Of a stretch of DNA of 27,305 nt, positions 14,992 to 22,224 are shown piece by piece. Position numbers and translations under genes: made by a program. The stretch's first letter is position 1. Each line of letters begins with the position of its first letter. A model generated the notes under the pieces. The model searched no databases, had not been told where the DNA came from, and saw only the letters and a program-made list of their open reading frames with translations. Source of the DNA: an uncultured Sulfuricurvum sp. (GTDB taxonomy: Bacteria; Campylobacterota; Campylobacteria; Campylobacterales; Sulfurimonadaceae); assembly GCF_937936435.1 (NCBI RefSeq), contig NZ_CALDDG010000105.1:1-27305 (forward strand). Reading direction: 5' to 3'.

Positions 14992-16110
14992 ATGCAAATC
15001 ACACTTCCGGCTTCTATCGACATTGTCAATGCCGAAGATCGTTGTATCATACGGTGCAGCGGATCATGGACAATCCCGTATCTCGCATCCGCCGCCAGAG
15101 AGCTGGAATCATTTCGACCGGATAAAGCCGTCTCTCTGGATGTTAGCCATGTCAGCGAACTCGACTCGGCAGGCGCAGCACTGTGGCAGATGCAATTACG
15201 TGCGATCAAAGACCAGGGACTGGAAAGCGAATTGATCGGAGTCAAAAGCGAGCAAAATACACTGTATGAACTCCTTTATGGACATCCTCTAAAAAAAGCG
15301 AAGGCTCCGCTTCCCGATTCATGGCTTTACGCACTCGGAAAAGCGACCCATACCCATGTGTTGGGAATAGGCGAATTTTTAGCCTATCTCGGGGAGGCTT
15401 TCGTCCTTTTATTTTACACCCTTACCCACCCGCTAAAAATACGTTATCGATCGATAAACGCCCACATCTATGCTACCGGAACCAGCGCTTTGCCGATTAT
15501 AGCCCTCAGCGCATTTTTGATCGGAGTCGTCATCGCGTATCAAAGCATCGTACAGCTTCAAAAATTCGGTGCGGATGTTTTTATCGTCGATACGATAGGT
15601 ATTTCCCTCTCTCGGGAACTGGCCCCGCTCATCACAGCCATCGTCGTAGCAGGACGAAGCGGTTCGGCTTTTACCGCTCAAATCGGTGCCATGAAAATGA
15701 CCCAAGAGATCGACGCGATGAGGACAATGGGATTTGAACCGTTTACTTTTTTGGTTTGGCCGAGGGTATTCGCGCTAATGATCGTTATGCCGCTGCTCAT
15801 CTTTTTTGCCGATATCGTCGGTATTTTCGGGGGGATGGTGATCGCAGCAGCCCAATCTCATATAAGTTTCACCGAATTCATACATCGGCTTCAAGGAGCA
15901 CTGGCCGTCAAACATTTTATAATCGGTATTATCAAAGGCCCTTTTTTCGCCTTTTTGATCGCGATGGTCAGTACCTATCGAGGCTTTCAAGTCTCTTTAA
16001 ATACCGAAAGCATAGGGTTATACACCACGAAAAGCGTCGTCAATTCAATCTTTTTAGTCATCGCCTGCGATGCCCTTTTCTCCATTCTCCTCACAGAGCT
16101 GAAATTATGA
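14992..16110 (+). CDS. mlaE: MlaE-family phospholipid ABC transporter permease with N-terminal STAS domain
   Basis: Inner-membrane permease of a Mla-type system that moves phospholipids between the inner and outer membranes. Residues of about 1-95 form a STAS domain (VSLDVSHVSELDSAGAALWQ), equivalent to the separate MlaB protein of E. coli. Residues 120-372 are the MlaE permease, with about five hydrophobic segments and the family signature ELAPLITAIVVAGRSGSAFTAQIGAMKMTQEIDAM. An in-frame TGA lies 15 bases before the ATG at 14992 and no ribosome-binding site is present, so this ATG is the first possible start. It overlaps mlaF by four bases. The Campylobacter iamA/iamB invasion-associated locus has the same type of permease and ATPase. 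Confidence 0.93.
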   Translation: MQITLPASIDIVNAEDRCIIRCSGSWTIPYLASAARELESFRPDKAVSLDVSHVSELDSAGAALWQMQLRAIKDQGLESELIGVKSEQNTLYELLYGHPLKKAKAPLPDSWLYALGKATHTHVLGIGEFLAYLGEAFVLLFYTLTHPLKIRYRSINAHIYATGTSALPIIALSAFLIGVVIAYQSIVQLQKFGADVFIVDTIGISLSRELAPLITAIVVAGRSGSAFTAQIGAMKMTQEIDAMRTMGFEPFTFLVWPRVFALMIVMPLLIFFADIVGIFGGMVIAAAQSHISFTEFIHRLQGALAVKHFIIGIIKGPFFAFLIAMVSTYRGFQVSLNTESIGLYTTKSVVNSIFLVIACDALFSILLTELKL

Positions 16111-16862
16111 CAATGCCGATTATCGAAGTACGTGACGTCGTGACGTCGTTCGGGGCTAATATTATCCACGACCGTATCAGTTGTACGGTAAATCATAATG
16201 AAATATATGCCCTTTTGGGAGGGAGCGGTTCGGGAAAATCGACTTTATTGCGTGAAATGATTCTGCTCCAGCGTTTTCAAAGCGGTACAATCAACGTGTT
16301 GGGATACGATCTTGAAAACATCACTCCTGCCGATGCCCAGAACCTTCGACGTCAGTGGGGGGTATTGTTTCAATCAGGAGCCTTATACTCTTCTCTTACC
16401 GTCGGCGAAAATATAGCTATCCTCTATAAAGAGTATACCGATTTGCCCCACTCGATGATCGATGAACTCATCGCCCTTAAAATCGATCTCGTCGGTCTTC
16501 CGGCGCACGCCCGCTATCTCTATCCCAGCGAACTCAGCGGCGGAATGATCAAACGTGCGGCATTGGCGCGGGCGTTGGCACTGGATCCGAAGCTGCTTTT
16601 TTTGGATGAACCGACATCCGGACTCGATCCTCTCAGCTCACGGCAATTTGATGCATTGATCCGACAGCTCAGAGATCTGTTGGGGCTGACGGTGATCATG
16701 GTGACACATGATTTGGATACCATACATCATATCGTTGATCGTTTCGCCCTCCTGGGTGAAAAAAAAATCATTGCGGAGGGGACTCTCGAAGAAGTTTTCG
16801 CCCAAGATCATCCGTTAATCGATTATTTCTTTCAAAAGGGGTCTTATGGAATCAAAAGTTAA
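16107..16862 (+). CDS. mlaF: MlaF-family phospholipid ABC transporter ATPase
   Basis: Cytoplasmic ATPase of the Mla transporter, 251 residues. All ABC motifs are present: Walker A GGSGSGKST (K44), signature ELSGGMIKRAALARAL, Walker B LLFLDEPTSGLDP and the H-loop MVTHD. The ATG at 16107 overlaps the mlaE stop (ATGA), and a second ATG at 16113 is possible. The frame is open far upstream inside mlaE, but that part is only out-of-frame mlaE coding. It overlaps mlaD by 17 bases. Confidence 0.95.
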   Translation: MTMPIIEVRDVVTSFGANIIHDRISCTVNHNEIYALLGGSGSGKSTLLREMILLQRFQSGTINVLGYDLENITPADAQNLRRQWGVLFQSGALYSSLTVGENIAILYKEYTDLPHSMIDELIALKIDLVGLPAHARYLYPSELSGGMIKRAALARALALDPKLLFLDEPTSGLDPLSSRQFDALIRQLRDLLGLTVIMVTHDLDTIHHIVDRFALLGEKKIIAEGTLEEVFAQDHPLIDYFFQKGSYGIKS

Positions 16863-17814
16863 CTACACCGCCGTAGGAATTTTTGTCCTGTTACTCGGTT
16901 CTGCCCTCATCGCTTTTGCTTTTTGGCTCGGAAAATACAATCAAGATGAAGGAAATTACCATCGCTTCCGCGTCTATATTACCGAATCGATCTCCGGCCT
17001 CTCGCCCGAAGCCGCCGTCAAATTCCATGGAGTCGACGTCGGGATGGTCGAATCGATCCGAATCAATCCGAAAAACAGCGAAGAGGTCGAACTGACACTT
17101 AAAATCCATAAAGACACTCCGATCAAAACCGATTCCACTGCCGTCTTAAAATTTTACGGTATCACGGGATTGGCATTTATCGAAATCGTCGGCGGTTCCA
17201 AAGATGCCCCCCTTTTAAAAACCGCTAAAAACAACATTGCGATCATCCCTTCATCTCCTTCATTGATCAAACGGCTCGATGAATCGCTCAGCAATGTCGC
17301 CTTTAAACTCTCAAATGCACTCGATCATGCCGACCGTCTTTTTAGCGAACAAAATATTGAAAATGTCGCTCAAACACTTGAACATCTGCGTTCGCTGAGT
17401 GCACAAATCGACGGCTATCAGGCTCAAATCAGACTCTTACTGCAGCAAACGTCTCAATTGGAAAACAATGCCAGCGAATCGCTTTATGCGATGAAAAATG
17501 CGGCAGACAGCGTCAAAAATTCTTCTGATAAATTTAATCTCATGATGCAGACAAAAATGAACGCTGCGCTGGACTCTCTAAACACCGCTTCACGCGAAAG
17601 CCATACTCTGATCCGTAAAATTGAAGAGTCGCTTGAGCGCGGCGACTATAACCTCAATGCGATCGCCTCGCCTGCTGCTTCCGAACTCGGAGATTTGATG
17701 CGACAGACGCAAACTCTTTCGAATGAGATGGAGATGACGTTACAAAATCTGCGAGAGAGCCCCTCAGATCTCTTATTCAAACAATCCACCCCTAAACCCG
17801 GACCAGGAGAATAA
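16846..17814 (+). CDS. mlaD: MlaD-family MCE lipid-binding protein
   Basis: Membrane-anchored periplasmic component of the Mla transporter, 322 residues. One transmembrane helix (about 8-27, VGIFVLLLGSALIAFAFWLG) is followed by a single MCE domain (about 40-118) with the family core GLSPEAAVKFHGVDVGMV and GITGLAFIEI. After it comes a long helical, probably coiled-coil region (about 130-300), longer than in E. coli MlaD (183 residues) and more like the extended MCE proteins of Campylobacterota. The ATG at 16846 has GGGG upstream and lies inside the mlaF end, so translation is coupled. Confidence 0.93.
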   Translation: MESKVNYTAVGIFVLLLGSALIAFAFWLGKYNQDEGNYHRFRVYITESISGLSPEAAVKFHGVDVGMVESIRINPKNSEEVELTLKIHKDTPIKTDSTAVLKFYGITGLAFIEIVGGSKDAPLLKTAKNNIAIIPSSPSLIKRLDESLSNVAFKLSNALDHADRLFSEQNIENVAQTLEHLRSLSAQIDGYQAQIRLLLQQTSQLENNASESLYAMKNAADSVKNSSDKFNLMMQTKMNAALDSLNTASRESHTLIRKIEESLERGDYNLNAIASPAASELGDLMRQTQTLSNEMEMTLQNLRESPSDLLFKQSTPKPGPGE

Positions 17815-17816
17815 TT

Positions 17817-18422
17817 ATGCGAACTTTTTATTTGTTTATCCCCGTTTTATTGCTCTATTCGGGGTGTTCCACCGTCACCCCCAGTATCAGCGAATATACG
17901 ATTCTTCCCAGCCCTGTGCTAGCAAATGCGTCGGCAGAAAGTTCCTCATCACGGACACTGCGTATCGCCTCGATCAAAACGCTCCCCTCTCTCGCATCCA
18001 AAAATCTCTATTATTTTTATGAAAAAGGGGAAAGCGGCCATTACCTCTACAGCCGCTGGAGCGATACCCCTTCCGTTTTACTTGAACGTTCTTTAAGCTC
18101 CGTACTTCAGGAAAAAAATATGTTCAAAGCTTTTTTCCCCTCTTCGTCTTCGGCACAAAGCGACCTCATCCTCGAATCCGACCTCAACGCTTTTTACCAT
18201 CGTCTCAACGACAACGGCACCAGTCAAGGCTACCTCGATATTACGTACCGGTTGATCGACTCTACGACCAAAAAAACGATCGGTTCAAAACACTTTACCA
18301 TCATTACCCCAGCCCCGACAAACGATGCTAAAGGTGCCGTAGAGGCGCTTACACGTGCGACGGAAACCGTAAGCGATCAGTGTGCGCAATGGCTAATCAC
18401 AACACTCAAGGAGAAACAATGA
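17817..18422 (+). CDS. ABC-type transport auxiliary lipoprotein (PqiC/ABC_trans_aux-like)
   Basis: A predicted lipoprotein of 201 residues with signal peptide and lipobox ending YSGC (C17). The mature part resembles the ABC_trans_aux family, with strands such as YTILPSP, TLRIASIKTLPS and LYYFYEKGESGHYLYSRWSDTPSVLLE, which typically accompanies MCE transporters and is thought to bridge to the outer membrane. AGGAG lies eight bases before the ATG at 17817. It follows mlaD by two bases, and its stop overlaps the phosphofructokinase start by four, so it belongs to the mla operon. Confidence 0.85.
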   Translation: MRTFYLFIPVLLLYSGCSTVTPSISEYTILPSPVLANASAESSSSRTLRIASIKTLPSLASKNLYYFYEKGESGHYLYSRWSDTPSVLLERSLSSVLQEKNMFKAFFPSSSSAQSDLILESDLNAFYHRLNDNGTSQGYLDITYRLIDSTTKKTIGSKHFTIITPAPTNDAKGAVEALTRATETVSDQCAQWLITTLKEKQ

Positions 18423-19402
18423 GCGGCAATATCGGAATCTTATGTTCGGGAGGAGATGTTTCGGGGATGAATCCTGCCCTGAAGCGTTTTGTCGAATATT
18501 CCTACATGAAAGGGATGCAGCCCTATTTCATTTACCACGGATTCGAGGGGTTGATTGATAATAAGATTGAAAAAGCCACTTACAGCGATGTCGCCGGTAT
18601 CATTACCCGAGGGGGGACCAAAATCGGATCGGCCCGTTCCGAACGGTTCAAAGAGGAGAGATACCGTACCCTAGCAGCCGAAAATCTCAAAGCACACGGT
18701 ATCGATCGGCTCGTCGTCCTCGGAGGAGACGGAAGTTTTCGGGGTATGGAACGTTTTTTTGCCGATACCCAAGTCGCCTTTTGCGGCATCCCCTCTACCA
18801 TCGACAACGATATCAACGGCACCGACTATTGTCTGGGAGTCGATACGGCTCTGGGAGTCATCAAAGAGGCTATCGATCAGATCCGCGATACCGCTTCCTC
18901 GTTCAACCGTGCGTTCGTTATCGAAACGATGGGACGCAACTGCGGTTATCTGGCACTGGTTTCCGCCATCACTTCGGGTGCCGAAATCTGTTTGATTCCC
19001 GAAATACCGATCGATATTCATGAGTATAAAGGGTGTTTCCAATCCCAGATTTCCAAAGGGCGCGATTATTTTATCGCTATCGTCTCCGAAGCGCTTCAAA
19101 ACAGTAATGAAGTCGCCCAATGGTTTGAGAAGGAATTAGGCTTCGAATCGCGGGTAAGTATTTTAGGCCATATTCAACGCGGCGGCAATCCGAGCGTATA
19201 CGACCGCCTCATGGCATACCGTTTTGTCACTTACGCCATCGATGCGCTTCTGGAGGGGAAAACCCATTCGGTTATTTGTTACGACAAAAGCCATTTCACG
19301 TTTAAAACAATCGATGAAGTAGCACTACACCCTTATCATCTGGATGAAGAACTGCTCAATCTCGGGCGTGAGCAATTTGCACCATCGCACTGTCAAATGT
19401 AG
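18419..19402 (+). CDS. pfkA: 6-phosphofructokinase
   Basis: Phosphorylates fructose 6-phosphate in glycolysis, or performs the reversible reaction if diphosphate-dependent. The 327 residues have LCSGGDVSGMNPALKRF at the N-terminus, LGGDGSFRGM (G105 of GGDGS, which points to ATP rather than diphosphate), the catalytic PSTIDNDINGTD (D129), ETMGRNCGYLAL and RGGNPSVYDRLMA. The ATG at 18419 has AAGGAGA upstream and overlaps the lipoprotein stop (ATGA), so it is translated as part of the mla operon. Host-associated Campylobacter lack this enzyme, so it separates this genome from them. The 3' end overlaps the SDR gene by 47 bases. Confidence 0.93.
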   Translation: MSGNIGILCSGGDVSGMNPALKRFVEYSYMKGMQPYFIYHGFEGLIDNKIEKATYSDVAGIITRGGTKIGSARSERFKEERYRTLAAENLKAHGIDRLVVLGGDGSFRGMERFFADTQVAFCGIPSTIDNDINGTDYCLGVDTALGVIKEAIDQIRDTASSFNRAFVIETMGRNCGYLALVSAITSGAEICLIPEIPIDIHEYKGCFQSQISKGRDYFIAIVSEALQNSNEVAQWFEKELGFESRVSILGHIQRGGNPSVYDRLMAYRFVTYAIDALLEGKTHSVICYDKSHFTFKTIDEVALHPYHLDEELLNLGREQFAPSHCQM

Positions 19403-20219
19403 GATAAAGAAAAGTAAACCCGTTTTCCTGAAGCACTTTAGGATACACCTCTTTGGAATCGAGCATCACGCGCGATCCTTCCCCGAAAGCCAATTTTACA
19501 AGCCATGCGGGAAGATCAAAAAATGTCGGCCGATGCAATATTCGTCCCATCGCTTTTGTTTGTGCCATATTGCTGATCGGTTCGGGAGAAGTCAAATTCA
19601 CAATCCCTTTTATCTGCGTATGCTCGATGAGGAAAGCACACGCACGCACCAGATCTTCCAAATGGATCCAAGAAACCATTTGAAATCCGTCTCCCATTTT
19701 CCCTCCAAGCCCCATCTTAAAAGGGGGAAGCATTTTCGTCATTGCCCCTCCCGCAGAACCGTATACGACCCCAAAACGCATTGTACAAACCCGTGTGCGA
19801 TCCGATTGTGCCCGCATCGCGCTGTATTCCCAATCATGGACCAATCCGGCTAAAAAATCATCTCCGAGATGGCGCGAAGACTCATCATGCTGATGAAAAG
19901 AGTCGTATATCCCTACGGCAGACGCATTTAAAAGCGTGTGCGGCGGTTGAGTGCAAAGTGCTATCGCCGCTACCAGCTTATCGGTCGTATCCAATCGGCT
20001 TGTACGTAAAAGTTCTTTATAGCTTTTGCTCCAGCGTCCTAGAATACTGGCACCCGCTAGATTAATCAGAACATCACATCCGTTTACCTTCTGTACAATC
20101 GATGCAGCATCACTCGATTTTCTGACACTGATACCGATAACAGTATCACCTTGTTTTTCAAAATAGCCTCTTAACGCACTCCCGACAAATCCGCTCATTC
20201 CGCATATTGCTATTTTCAT
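19356..20219 (-). CDS. NAD(P)-binding epimerase-like protein, TIGR01777/YfcH type
   Basis: A 287-residue extended short-chain dehydrogenase-fold protein whose substrate is unknown. The N-terminal nucleotide-binding motif is CGMSGFVGSAL (G7, G10, G13). VLINLAGASILGRWS, NASAVGIYDS, MRFGVVYG and FQMVSWIHLEDLVRA are the typical TIGR01777 segments, and the C-terminal VYPKVLQENGFTFLYPTF is the family ending. The ATG at 20219 has AAAGGG upstream. It converges with pfkA and overlaps its end by 47 bases. Confidence 0.88.
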   Translation of the reverse strand: MKIAICGMSGFVGSALRGYFEKQGDTVIGISVRKSSDAASIVQKVNGCDVLINLAGASILGRWSKSYKELLRTSRLDTTDKLVAAIALCTQPPHTLLNASAVGIYDSFHQHDESSRHLGDDFLAGLVHDWEYSAMRAQSDRTRVCTMRFGVVYGSAGGAMTKMLPPFKMGLGGKMGDGFQMVSWIHLEDLVRACAFLIEHTQIKGIVNLTSPEPISNMAQTKAMGRILHRPTFFDLPAWLVKLAFGEGSRVMLDSKEVYPKVLQENGFTFLYPTFDSAMVQIAHARD

Positions 20220-20281
20220 CGATATTCCCTTTTCATAGTACGTTAATTGTAGCTTACTCGCAGCATTAGTGGGTTTAAAGA

Positions 20282-20287
20282 TATAAT
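20282..20287 (+). promoter_or_regulatory. -10 box for the NIF3-like gene
   Basis: A perfect TATAAT 42 bases before the ATG would start transcription near 20294, giving a leader of about 35 bases that includes the CTGAGG ribosome-binding site. No convincing -35 is seen. Confidence 0.5.
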
Positions 20288-20328
20288 TGGTTCAACGCTT
20301 TAATCCTAATCTAATTCCTGAGGTTATC

Positions 20329-20664
20329 ATGTTATACCAAGTGATCGTCTATGTTCCCTTAAGCCATGCCGACAGTGTCAAAAATGCCCTTTTTGACGCT
20401 GGAGCCGGCCATTACGAACATTATGACCGATGCAGTTGGGAGACATCCGGAACAGGGCAGTTTCGTCCGCTTGAAGGCTCTAAACCCGCCATCGGAGAGT
20501 TCGATACTCTAGAATACGTCCAAGAGATAAAAATTGAGATGATCTGTACCGACGGAGCGCTACGCAATGTTTTGGAAACGCTTAAACACGTTCATCCTTA
20601 CGAAGAACCGGCTTACGGGGTGATTGAATTGAAAATACTTGAAGATTTTTTAGAAAAGAAGTGA
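20329..20664 (+). CDS. NIF3/YqfO-like small domain protein
   Basis: A 111-residue cytosolic protein matching the stand-alone form of the CutA/PII-like domain that is inserted in NIF3/YqfO proteins. The start MLYQVIVYVPLSHADSVKNA, the GAGHYEHYDRCSWETSGTGQF turn and the end KHVHPYEEPAYGVIEL are the conserved parts. Function is unknown; metal or nucleotide binding has been proposed for related folds. GAGG precedes the ATG at 20329. It is a single gene with its own -10 box and a hairpin five bases after its stop. Confidence 0.85.
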   Translation: MLYQVIVYVPLSHADSVKNALFDAGAGHYEHYDRCSWETSGTGQFRPLEGSKPAIGEFDTLEYVQEIKIEMICTDGALRNVLETLKHVHPYEEPAYGVIELKILEDFLEKK

Positions 20665-20669
20665 GAAGA

Positions 20670-20687
20670 TTTCCCCGAAAGGGGAAA
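20670..20687. terminator. GAAA-tetraloop hairpin between convergent genes
   Basis: TTTCCCC, GAAA, GGGGAAA form a perfect seven-base stem closed by a stable tetraloop, between the NIF3-like gene and the cytochrome c gene, which converge. Neither side has a clean T run (the minus side continues TCTTCTCACTTCTTTTC), so it may be a bidirectional terminator or a 3'-end protector. Confidence 0.55.
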
Positions 20688-20693
20688 GAGGCA

Positions 20694-21026
20694 TCAGCCG
20701 CAAGAAGGAACGTTGCCTGAATCTGAACCGTATTCGAACAAGAAATCGCGAAGATCTTGTGATTGTGCTTTAAACATATCGCCGTTGAAGAACGGTTCTG
20801 CTTTTGTACCGGCATGTTTTTTGATAATGCCCGCACCGTTGTTTGCGAATAGATCATCCCATTCGTCTTGTGTATGCATAGCGGCACCTTTAGTCCCGTT
20901 ACCATGACAGTTTTTACATGTTTTCAAATAAGATTTTTGACCTTTTTTGATATCGGCAGATGCCGTTGTACTCATCATCCCGACAGCTACAACTGCCGCG
21001 AGGAAAAATGAAGCTGACTTTTTCAT
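20694..21026 (-). CDS. Monoheme c-type cytochrome, periplasmic
   Basis: A 110-residue exported electron carrier. The signal peptide covers about residues 1-24 (ending TTASA) and the mature chain begins DIKKGQ. One heme c attachment site, CKNCH (C37, C40, H41), is present. M69 or a methionine in FNGDMFKAQ could be the sixth iron ligand. The partner enzyme cannot be told from context. The ATG at 21026 has GGAG upstream; five codons further upstream in frame are less likely. A large inverted repeat lies about 30-70 bases upstream. Confidence 0.87.
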   Translation of the reverse strand: MKKSASFFLAAVVAVGMMSTTASADIKKGQKSYLKTCKNCHGNGTKGAAMHTQDEWDDLFANNGAGIIKKHAGTKAEPFFNGDMFKAQSQDLRDFLFEYGSDSGNVPSCG

Positions 21027-21056
21027 CGTGTTCTCCTTCAAAAGTTATGGTAGCTT

Positions 21057-21098
21057 AAGACACCTTCAGCATTTTCGAAAAAACGGTGAAGGTGTCTT
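21057..21098. repeat. 12-bp perfect inverted repeat (stem-loop)
   Basis: AAGACACCTTCA and TGAAGGTGTCTT are perfect complements separated by 18 bases, which themselves contain the palindrome TTTTCGAAAA. It lies between the end of the serB operon and the cytochrome c gene, both on minus. It could end the serB operon, structure the cytochrome leader, or bind a dimeric regulator. A long T run is lacking on the outgoing minus strand. Confidence 0.6.
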
Positions 21099-21204
21099 GA
21101 CACTTATAAATCATATCGGATAAAGAATAAATGAACGTTTAACAAACCGTTTTTTTGATGGATTTTTTACACATTTTATCAAAAACGTATCAAATTATCC
21201 CATT

Positions 21205-21543
21205 TTAATCGTTTTCTTCTTCCGCTTCAATCTCTTGAAGTTTCCCGAGTTTTACTTCGTTGCGAATCTTATCCTGACGGATTTTACGATACGCTTTATA
21301 CTGCGCTTTTTTCAGCTCTTCACCCTCTAAACCGACCTCGGCACCGATCTCTTCGGCACTTAATCCCGCCTCGTTCATCATGATCATACGAAACTCTTTT
21401 TTAGTCAAATGGCGTTTCAACGAAGCGTACAATTCGCGTTCGTCATCGCCGATTTCCACAGCACTGCATTCATACAGCCGTGCCAATACTTCGCGAATCG
21501 TTTTATCAGGGTTATAGCGGAGCCATAAAGAGTTCTCTAACAT
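21205..21543 (-). CDS. Small protein with sigma-70 region 4-like helix-turn-helix
   Basis: I do not recognise a named family. The 112-residue acidic, helical protein has a segment at about residues 45-92 (LTKKEFRMIMMNEAGLSAEE, then EVGLEGEELKKAQYKAYRKI) that follows the pattern of sigma-70 region 4 helix-turn-helix domains, suggesting DNA or polymerase binding. The remaining C-terminus is charged and probably coil or helix. Its ATG directly abuts the serB stop (TAAATG), so the two are co-translated. About 160 bases without a gene follow before the cytochrome c gene. Confidence 0.75.
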   Translation of the reverse strand: MLENSLWLRYNPDKTIREVLARLYECSAVEIGDDERELYASLKRHLTKKEFRMIMMNEAGLSAEEIGAEVGLEGEELKKAQYKAYRKIRQDKIRNEVKLGKLQEIEAEEEND

Positions 21544-22173
21544 TTATAAAAATACCTTTGTAAGAATTTGGGTGAGATCTTTCGTATCGACAATGACGTT
21601 TGCCTCTTTTTTTAAAATCTCCTTGGCGCAAAACGCCACACGCATACCCGCATGGGCAAACATGGAACGGTCATTCGCCCCGTCCCCGATCGCCATCGTC
21701 TCTTCCTGAGTGATTCCAAATAGTCCTTGAAGCCGTTGAAGCATATCCCCCTTGGAGAAATCGAACATCATATCTCCTCCGACGAGGCCCGTAAGATGTC
21801 CGTGCTTTTCATGCAAAACGTTGGAAAAATCAGCATCGTATCCGAGGATATGTTTTGCATACGACGTGGCTGAACGGAATCCTCCGCTGAAACAAACGAC
21901 TTTTATCCCCCGCTCTTTGAGCGCAGAAATCGTTTCGACGGCTCCTGGCATATACGGGAGATTGCGGCAAATATGTTCTACCTTTGAAAATTCCAACCCT
22001 TTTAGAAGGCCGACACGCTGTTGCAAACTCTCAAAAAAATCGAGTTCACCGTTCATTGCCCGTTCCGTAATTGCACTGACCTCGGCTCCGATACCGAGAG
22101 ACTCGGCAAAAAAGTCGATCGTTTCGCCGTCCATCAGCGTCGAATCAAAATCAAATACTGCTAATTTAATCAA
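21544..22173 (-). CDS. serB: Phosphoserine phosphatase, HAD family
   Basis: Releases serine from phosphoserine in the last step of serine synthesis. The 209 residues carry the HAD motif DFDSTLMDGE (nucleophile D8, D10), the middle motif VCFSGGF, and the C-terminal metal motif GDGANDRSM. No N-terminal ACT domain is present. The start is TTG at 22173, just before MIKLAVFDFDS; AGGATAGG lies upstream and no ATG fits. The promoter is shared face to face with the MTHFR-family gene. Confidence 0.93.
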   Translation of the reverse strand: MIKLAVFDFDSTLMDGETIDFFAESLGIGAEVSAITERAMNGELDFFESLQQRVGLLKGLEFSKVEHICRNLPYMPGAVETISALKERGIKVVCFSGGFRSATSYAKHILGYDADFSNVLHEKHGHLTGLVGGDMMFDFSKGDMLQRLQGLFGITQEETMAIGDGANDRSMFAHAGMRVAFCAKEILKKEANVIVDTKDLTQILTKVFL

Positions 22174-22192
22174 AAGAGCCTATCCTGTTTGT

Positions 22193-22210
22193 TATAATGG
22201 CGCAATTATA
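22193..22210. promoter_or_regulatory. Overlapping face-to-face promoters of serB and the MTHFR-family gene
   Basis: TATAAT on plus (22193-22198, preceded by TG one base away, an extended -10) and TATAAT on minus (22210-22205) face each other with six bases between. Each start site, seven bases downstream, falls within the other promoter's -10 box. Leaders would be about 20 bases (plus) and 25 bases (minus). The boxes are seen; mutual exclusion is inferred. Confidence 0.65.
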
Positions 22211-22224
22211 TCCAAAGGCTCCTT

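Noticed and set aside
15756..16106. N-terminal extension of mlaF by 117 codons
   Set aside because: It covers the mlaE coding region in another frame and is rich in Arg and His without ABC motifs; the ATG at 16107 gives a normal MlaF.
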